Shown: positions 57,640 to 64,000 of the stretch, piece by piece | Numbering within the stretch: the stretch's first letter is position 1 | Layout: each line of letters opens with the position of its first letter | Assembly (NCBI GenBank): GCA_944472155.2 | Contig: OX235279.1 | Coordinates: 149,132,199 to 149,196,198 of the forward strand | Origin: Trichobilharzia szidati | Lineage: Eukaryota > Platyhelminthes > Trematoda > Strigeidida > Schistosomatidae | Direction of reading: 5' to 3' | DNA length: 64,000 bases | Notes under the pieces: generated by a model | What the model was told of the DNA's origin: nothing | What the model saw: only the letters and a program-made list of their open reading frames with translations | The model's database searches: none | Program-made: the position numbers and the translations under genes

Positions 57640-58065
57640 CGTGGGCAATGTGGGCAAAACATGGGTTAAACGGGTAATTTTGATCGGCAAAAAGGTGGGT
57701 AAGAGATGGTGTAAATGCAACCAATTTTACCCACTTTGCCCACATAACCCATTTTTCCCCGTTTGCCCATATGCGTAGAAATTTTTTTATCCCACTTTTT
57801 CCTTGTTTTCCCACGTGACCCACTTTTTCACCCACTTATCCCATGTGCAGAAATTCAAAATGTACCCACTTTTTCCACGTTTACCCACTTCTTAAACGAA
57901 CAATTAACCCACCTTTTCCCGGTTTACCCACTTTTTAAACGAACGTTTTCCCACCTTTTCCCCGTTTACCCACTTTTTCAACGGACAATTTACCCACCTT
58001 TTCCCTCATTTACCCACTTTTCCAACGAACGTTTGGCACCTATCCTACGATCAATTGACCCACTT
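57640..58065. repeat. CACTA left subterminal repeats
   Basis: About 20 short degenerate units built on TTACCCACTTTTTC, TTTTCCCCGTTTACCCAC and GAACGTTTTCCCACC, first in GTGGGCAAA orientation and then in the complementary one. CACTA transposases bind such subterminal motifs. The apparent open frame at 57,763-58,167 is only this repeat translated. Confidence 0.85.
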
Positions 58066-58639
58066 TTTCAACATTCAATTAGCGTATTAGTCCTAGCGTT
58101 GTCTAAGGAACGGCTTACACATTGTCGTTCTTCAGAGTTACTACTGCTATCGAATTTACCACATTAAGGAGCTGAGCGACTACAGCCTTACGAATATTTC
58201 ACCTCATTCACTGCTTAGGCCACTGACATAAAACAAGTCCAATGGATTTAAGGAATTTTATATTTCATACAGTAAAAACTTAGTATAAAAAAATAATCGT
58301 TGGACAGATTACAGAAAATGACCTCCTAAATTATTCTGAGGATATTGATTTGCCAGGCACAAGTTGAATGTCGTCGGCACACATCTGTAATGAAGGAAAG
58401 AGGGAAGCAGCTTAATACGCGTCAATAACCATTAAGTGCATAAAAACAGGCAATACTTTTGCTTAGAACCTACGTCTTCGGGTGATAAATCCAATCTCTT
58501 CCTTAGCCGCTGATCATGGCACCAGTTTTTAGTGGCTTTGACTATAGAATCAATTGTGTCCTCCTCTGTGGAACCAAGTTGTATTTGTTTATGAGTGATG
58601 ACATCTGAATTTCATTTAAGTATAAAATGATCTCATTCC

Positions 58640-59777
58640 AAAAAGTCGACATACCAATTATAAGCTGGAAAAATTTAAAATCTCGGATACCAGTCTTTTC
58701 CGAAGTACCCTTATATGACATTGATCTTGCTAAGTTTTTAGAGATGACTGCGCTCAGCAATCGGCGCGTAGATCTGGTGACGTTATTCTGCGCCTTGAAT
58801 GACAGTTGGCACATCTGAAACGAATCAATTCAACAAATTTGGTTGAAATTACTTACTATATCCTCTGAATAATTTCGGTTTTTAAGTTTTTATTCGAAAA
58901 TTTCTAGCATCACCAACGATTTAACAGGCAGCTTCACATCGCATTCACCCTCATCAGTTTGGCGGCCATCGGTAGTGGACAACGCGATGTCGATACGCTT
59001 TATTAATTTCGACTGTTGATCGGCTAATACTTCAATGCAACCTGTTAAAAAGTTATAGGATAAACGGAAAATAAGACGGAACTGCACCTGCTAGTCTATT
59101 AATGGAATCCTTCATTTCATGGAGGAGCATATTATCCCTGGGTGACCTGACAAAGAATGGCTGTTAAGTTTGGTGTTACTTACATTACAGGTGTACTAGT
59201 AGTAGGAACTATGTGTGACCCACTCTTCGACATGAATCCAAAACTGTTTAATTATAATGTAAGTTTGAATATCTGTCATACCTGGTATGCTTTTTCGAAG
59301 CAGGTGCAGTATTATCAAGGTCTGCGTAATCGGGGTCCTCGAATACATCACACTGCTTGTCCATCAGGTCAGATGGGTAGTCTGCACTGACGAAAACGTC
59401 ATTTTTTGATGCGCTAATTTTCGATTCAATTATAAAAATGATGCTTACTTTATTTGACGCTTCTGGCTGCAAACTGCAGTAGATCTCGATGACTGACTGC
59501 AATTAGTTACACTGTACGTTCGTTGTAAGGCTTTGCGCTTTGCAAGAGCTTCTTGCAAGTCATCTGAAGAAATAGTTGAGTAGCGAAAGGGCTAACCTGT
59601 TTCAAAAATAACTTCACACTGTTCCATCTTCCAACCAATCTTCGGGTACTCATCCTCATAGGCAGTCTCCCAATTTTCCTCACTGCACACCACAAGCTTT
59701 GGGCCAAGGAACCAAGAGCTCCGGCATATGACGGCCTCATTTCTTCCATCAATCAAAGCAATATGGTATTTGCCCAT
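58640..59777 (-). CDS. CACTA accessory protein, DUF4806-like, five exons
   Basis: Exons are 59597-59777, 59449-59563, 59282-59413, 59088-59137 and 58890-59041, separated by introns of 33, 35, 144 and 46 nt with matching phases. They give a protein of about 209 residues. It starts MGKYHIALIDGRNEAVICRS, then KIGWKMEQCEVIFET|DDLQEALAKRKALQRTYS, an acidic middle and LPVKSLVMLEIFE. This layout resembles proteins with a DUF4806 domain that occur beside related transposases in other animals. A downstream stretch (58,814-58,640, NNVTRSTRRLLSAVISKNLA) looks like the DUF4806 end but is not joined in frame, so the 3' end is either another splice form or broken. The function is unknown. Confidence 0.6.
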
Positions 59778-59978
59778 TTATTCTGAAAGGAAAGGTACAT
59801 TAGTGAATGAAGAAGAAATTACCATAAAAAGGCCCCACTTAAAGTAATAGAAGTGTAAAGTCAAACTGATATACTAGCAACCCCAACCCACTTTGTCGAT
59901 CATGTCGGCTCTTACCTATGACTCGCATTAACTGCAACTGACGCCAATGAAACAACACGAATTAACAATGGCAACAAC

Positions 59979-62060
59979 TCATTTGGCCGATGTGTGAGGC
60001 ATCGGGATGAAAACGTTGAAGTGATTGGTGGGTATTGCAACACATTTATATTTAATTGTATTAATTGCAACCCATTCAGTGTTGCCTGAGTACTGGCCTG
60101 ATTTGTATATATCAAGCTTCGTAGAATCGAAAGGCTTCTTAAAAAATGGCTCCTTATTCAAACAAGGTCTGAATTTAAATAAATTACCTTCACCCACAGC
60201 GCAGATAATCCCAGGTACACCATTTACTACTTCGAATCTGTCAGGTGATACAGTTGAATAATAAGTCTGGCCTACACAGAATGACTGCTTTTTTAAATCA
60301 ACTGTTACGCATGGCTGGGATAGCTCAGCAGGGGGCTTACCTGCATTTGTAGAGCTTGCAAACAAGCATCTTTCCACTTCTCGAGAGGCTACTTGTTTTG
60401 CTACCCTGAAGCCACTCCTCACTCCTCTCTTGATTTTGCACAAATGTGACTCATAAGGGAAGGCTGAAAAGGTATCCAGACAACCGTGTTCAGAGACGTC
60501 CTCAGCTAAATGCTGAAGAGCATGCACATTGTAAACCAACTCATCAGGGTAAAGACTGTCGAAACATAGTAGGTACTGCCTAAGCTGTTGTGTTACGGTG
60601 TTGCACAATTTATGGTGGTAACGTGGATGGCATAAAATGTAGACACTCGTGAACAACCTGAGGGGAGTAGGTAAAAGGTCATGTAATACAACTGGGCCCA
60701 AATACATAAGAAATATCCGACATTCAGTCGCCTTCCAAAAGTGAAGCAAATCCAAGCTTCGACACTTCCTTTGGAAGTCCTTAGGAATGCAGCATTCTGC
60801 ATCCTGCAGCCTCTGGTTAATGCAATTAATTGTTTCATTGCTTAAGCCGAATTGGCGTTGTTTTGCCAAACGCAACCATATACCCAACTGCCGTCTTACA
60901 ACACCTAAGCAGACTAAGTGCATGTAATCTAATGGAAAACTTTTAACCATGTCAATTGGCAGTCTCTCAAATACGGATGTGTCACGGTGGTAATCAGCAT
61001 CATCCTTACTCCTAAAGCTTTTATCTGTCCTGCGACAGCTGTGAACATCACTGAATACCATGCGCCGGTTAACATGGTTTCCAGTAACGCAACATCTGTC
61101 ACACCCTTTCCTACTGTTGTGACTTGCCGTAAAAGTGACATCAGATCTAGCAGGCTTATCGCAGATGACATTGTTAAGTCGAAAACCGATGTGCCTATCA
61201 TTGATTTGCAGACCATGTGCATATAAATGCTCCATGTCAGTTACAACTGGCGTTAAAAACTTATTGAAGTCGGAGGGTTTATGAAAACCACCGTAAACTC
61301 CAACAAGGAATATATCACTGAGAAACGGTTTCACCAGTCTACCCAATATCGGCCAAACTTGCTGTGTACCATTGTTAAACAGTGACAATCCGTCAACATT
61401 CAGCTGCCGACTCACGCAATCAAAAGGTGCAAACTGACACCAAGAACTCAGTATAGGCAGAAGTATACCTTGCAAACCAATATGATAGTACACTCCACTA
61501 CCAATAACAGTGGAGGGGCATGACTGGCTAGTTTTGAGAAGGTGTCTTATATTTGTTGGTAAATTTGGAAGATGCCGTTTGAACAGTCGCATTATCTTCA
61601 CACCATCAACAATGGAAGTTTTAGTGGTCAGCATAACCTTTAAGGCTGTTGCCCTAAGTTCTGCCTTTGAATTGCGTTCTTTGGCGTTATTGGAACATTT
61701 CTCATGGGAAGACGGAGCACCCACGGCATCACCTTATCAATCATCACATGAAATGCTAAGAAACCCACTTGGTAAAGTGATTTCCATGTCACTTTGCAAG
61801 TCTACGACGCTACATGGAGTTTCATCTATTAGACATTCACCTGCCTCCTCGCTGAATTCAGGAAATGTTATCTGGGAGACGTCACCAAGCAACTCCCTCT
61901 TCAATCTTTTAGTTCTTCTATAAAGTGTGGATCGGTAACATGTCTCTCTTTCGAAGAAAACTGAAGCACAAGGCTATATTAAAAGGAATAGAGTACTCCT
62001 AAGACGTCTACGGGGATTCACATTACTAACACTTGGTACTAGTTCACTTTCAGTATCCAT
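59979..62060 (-). CDS. CACTA/EnSpm transposase, three exons, intact frame
   Basis: The model has exon 1 at 61997-62060 (ATG, MDTESELVPSVSNVNPRRRL), exon 2 at 61769-61960 (FFERETCYRSTLYRRTKRLK) and exon 3 at 59979-61732. Both introns are exactly 36 nt, with GT-AG ends and compatible phases, giving about 669 residues without a stop. Family features are QLNVDGLSLFNNGTQQVWPI (D near 199), GFRLNNVICDKPARSDVTFT (D near 277), SFPLDYMHLVCLGVVRRQL and YNVHALQHLAEDVSEHG, then AFPYESH (E near 513), a plausible DDE triad. It catalyses cut-and-paste movement in the nucleus. A Cys-rich C-D-R-C-C region near 296-300 may bind zinc. The GTG at 61,724 is not the start. Confidence 0.83.
61733..61768 (-). other. 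36-nt micro-intron of the transposase
   Basis: GTGGGT...GATAAG. It contains an in-frame TGA, so it must be removed for the exon 2 and exon 3 frames to join. Confidence 0.7.
61961..61996 (-). other. 36-nt micro-intron of the transposase
   Basis: GTACTC...CTTCAG, with an in-frame TAG. Removal joins exon 1 phase 1 to exon 2. Confidence 0.7.
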
Positions 62061-62334
62061 TTTATTAGCTTAAAAGACATTACACTATAATCACACAACT
62101 TACCAGGTTAGGAGTGCACGAGAATGAGTTTGAAATCGCGGTTTCGGATTTTGAACTTCAAATAAACAAACGTGTTATAATGACTTAAATGAAATAGTCG
62201 AACTTTGTCTTAATGCTACTTCCCAATGATAAAATGCTAATTGCATAATATTCACGCTGAAATCTGCTTCACGTAATGCATTTCAGATGTAATTACATAC
62301 CTGGATATGTTTGCGCTACAAAAACGAAATCCCA

Positions 62335-62515
62335 TCATTCTTCCCATTTTTCCCATATTTCCCACGTTTTCCCACTTAGCCCATGTCATTTTTGAAAATA
62401 GCCCACGATTACCCACTTTGCCCATGTCATTTTTGAAAATAGCCCACTTTTTCCCACTTTACCCATGTTACAAACGACAAAGTGCCCACGTTTTTACCCA
62501 CATATCCCAGGTCCA
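62335..62515. repeat. CACTA right subterminal repeats
   Basis: Units such as TTTTCCCACTTAGCCCATG and CATTTTTGAAAATAGCCCAC occur twice or more, in the same CCCAC-type vocabulary as the left end. The array is about 180 bp, shorter than on the left. Confidence 0.85.
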
Positions 62516-62520
62516 AAAAA

Positions 62521-62535
62521 CAATAACCGACTGGG
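62521..62535 (-). repeat. CACTA right terminal inverted repeat
   Basis: CAATAACCGACTGGG, followed by the target duplication TA (62,536-62,537). Confidence 0.9.
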
Positions 62536-62942
62536 TACATATTGAAACCATTTATTAAGATTAAATTATCATCATGTGAGCCGTGTAGCCAAGTTTCCTG
62601 AAGCGTTATTACACTGGTATTACGATAAATATTTGAATATAATAGAGAATCCAAGTGATTAATCTTGTTCGATAATGACCTGCAATTAGTGCTCATAATC
62701 ACAGGAACAGTCATCTGATGCATTGGAGTACACTTTAAGGATCTATGCCACCCACCATGATGCTTTTTCTTAAGGTTATTATAAACTCATAAATGGTCCA
62801 GTTGAAAACATTTTAAGTAATCGCGAGAGTAAGTAACACGTTTTGGACACATAATCGAATAATTAAAACAAAATAAATCCAAGAAATCAGATGCAATATA
62901 AGTGACGGAAAATTTTGGTAGCCCAAGTTTTAAGCAGGCCGC
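62536..62942 (-). pseudogene. L3 LINE, remainder with 5' end
   Basis: It continues the endonuclease N-terminus (STNCRSLSNKINHLD, LQETWLHG) and the 5' UTR to the shared 5' end GCGGCCTGC at 62,942. The sequence beyond differs from the flank of L1 and L2, so this is the original right flank. Confidence 0.85.
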
Positions 62943-64000
62943 AGGTACCATCGTTTCTGGTCGCGCTACAGTTTAGAGTTACCTGTAACATTGTTTGACA
63001 TTATGAAATAGACGTATGAATGCAGTGTGCAAGGTACGACTGCTAACACTACCGACATTGATATGACTTACGCATACTACATCTATGTAGTCAAAACCAG
63101 ATATGGAGTGTTAGAGATGATCATGGTGAAGGGAAAAAGGATTGAAGACAGAGAACGTATTGCCAGCATGTTCGAATGCATCAGAATAAATAAGTCGAAA
63201 CCCTATTTCACTCGTAATCGCTTGTCTTTTTCAGACGTTGCTTCTTGAATAGCCTCTCATTTTCATCACCATGAGCTGTTTGATGACCACTTTTCCACAC
63301 ACCGTACATATTATTGGTTCTCTTGTTCACACTTTCTTTCCGAGAATACCATCAGTAGATTTTTCCAATCTTTGCATGTCTCACACGCTGATTAGACTGC
63401 AGACTCAGTAAGACTTTACTGAAATTAAGGAACCTACACTGGCACACAGATACCACCAATTTCACTTCAGCATAATATGTCAGTGCTCTCTCAAAAATGA
63501 GGCTTTCAGTATTGGTAAACACTGAATTTATATCCAGTGACCTTCCTTATTCAGGCTTATTTCGATCATTGTCGATGCTTAGTCTTTTTCTCGTTGACGG
63601 AAGACAGGGGCGATAACATCAAAAACTTCTTAGTGAACCAGATAGTCAAACTGGTGTACTGTTGACCTCGCTGTGATAAGTCATTATCGGGTGGTCAGCA
63701 GGTCTTCGACTTTCCTGTTTAAATTTTAATATCAGTTGCGTTGAGGTTTAGTTGGTTCTAAAATTCAGTGCTCTTATTTCTGGGGAGCTGCCTTCTGGCA
63801 ACATCAACAGTTCCTGGCAATGTTGTTGGCAGTTTCTAATGTGTGCGTCTAGAGCACTACGGTCGCCGAGTCCCTGCTTCATTGAAACTGTTTATATTTC
63901 CAGTTCGATATTCTCGTAAGAAATTAGTGGTACTTTCTTCCGGCTCTCCAGAATTCACTGATGTGGAAGTTATCAGCACCTTGTTTTTCATTGATGTTCG
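62943..64000. other. Unique sequence, nothing recognised
   Basis: The plus-strand frame 63,027-63,248 has no domain features. No repeat seen elsewhere in the window recurs here. Confidence 0.5.

Larger units (their letters stand above)
57623..62535. mobile_element. CACTA/EnSpm-superfamily DNA transposon, apparently complete (4,913 bp)
   Basis: The ends are CCCAGTCGGTTA at 57,623 and its complement ending at 62,535 (12 perfect bases, 14 of 15 overall), flanked by TA on both sides. The empty site is visible in L1 and L2 (CTGTACATATTG), so the boundaries are certain to within two bases. An 11-bp end with GTAC as a 4-bp duplication fits equally. The element has repeat-rich subterminal zones at both ends and two minus-strand genes, a transposase and an accessory protein. 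Schistosomes are known to carry CACTA elements (SmTRC1). Whether this is that family I cannot check. Confidence 0.88.
47288..62942. repeat. 4,621-bp tandem duplication (LINE part plus flank), 2.3 units, last one split by CACTA
   Basis: Corresponding points lie 4,621 bp apart: ends of the 5' LINE boundary at 48,787 and 53,408, and 3' junctions at 51,902 and 56,523. Units differ by few changes: 7 bp missing in the first (48,177) and 2 bp missing in the third (57,047). The third unit stops at the LINE 5' end, 62,942, followed by unique sequence. Confidence 0.9.

Noticed and set aside
57640..58065. CRISPR-like array of short repeats
   Set aside because: Units are degenerate, without constant spacers, lie in a eukaryotic transposon end, and change orientation.
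57763..58167. Open frame of 134 codons, rich in Pro/Phe/Thr
   Set aside because: It is a translation of the CACTA subterminal repeats, with no independent coding signal.
61724..61726. GTG at 61,724 as transposase start
   Set aside because: Upstream exons in phase, beginning with an ATG at 62,060, join through two 36-nt introns, so the protein is longer.
63027..63248. Plus-strand open frame of 73 codons near the window end
   Set aside because: No motif, no splice partners seen, and too short to support.

Overview
The window is animal nuclear DNA, AT-rich, with long introns, and very probably from a schistosome (Schistosoma sp., blood fluke). The reasons are short introns of about 33-37 nt in the 5' parts of genes next to introns of several kb, tRNA-headed repeats carrying hammerhead-ribozyme cores of the SM-alpha type, RTE/SR2-like and CR1/jockey-like non-LTR retrotransposons, Penelope-like elements, and a CACTA transposon. 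The species cannot be settled from the sequence alone.

Only one host gene is recognisable: a minus-strand ERCC6/CSB homologue (SNF2 ATPase of transcription-coupled repair) whose exons run from the ATG at 43,688 to the stop at 11,422, about 32 kb. Seventeen exons are placed. They contain an N-terminal coiled coil, all the SNF2 helicase motifs in order, an acidic and low-complexity C-terminal region, and a terminal winged-helix/UBD-like segment. At least one exon between 36,937 and 40,499 is missing from my model, and there is one reading-frame slip near 15,800.

Region 1-10,664 is an inverted array of a 3.87-kb composite unit. Each unit holds a 5'-truncated CR1/jockey-like reverse transcriptase (copies at 297-2146, 4166-6014 and 6804-8653), an anonymous segment, and a relic joining an RT palm to a GIY-YIG-like nuclease. 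The turn-around point is at about 6,130. Introns of ERCC6 (12-43 kb) hold SINEs with tRNA-like heads, SM-alpha elements with hammerhead relics, an RTE retrotransposon pseudogene (19.3-22.3 kb), fragments of another RT family, two Penelope-like fragments, and a likely solo LTR.

Region 45.4-62.9 kb starts with a nearly full-length minus-strand CR1/jockey-like LINE (apurinic endonuclease plus RT). A 4,621-bp tandem duplication follows, made of a 3'-truncated copy of the LINE plus about 3.1 kb of flank. The third LINE copy is split by a 4,913-bp CACTA-type DNA transposon (57,623-62,535) with matching 12-bp ends, a TA target duplication, minisatellite-like subterminal repeats, an apparently intact three-exon transposase gene and a second multi-exon accessory gene. 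This transposon is the most interesting object in the window. The last kilobase (62,943-64,000) holds nothing I recognise.
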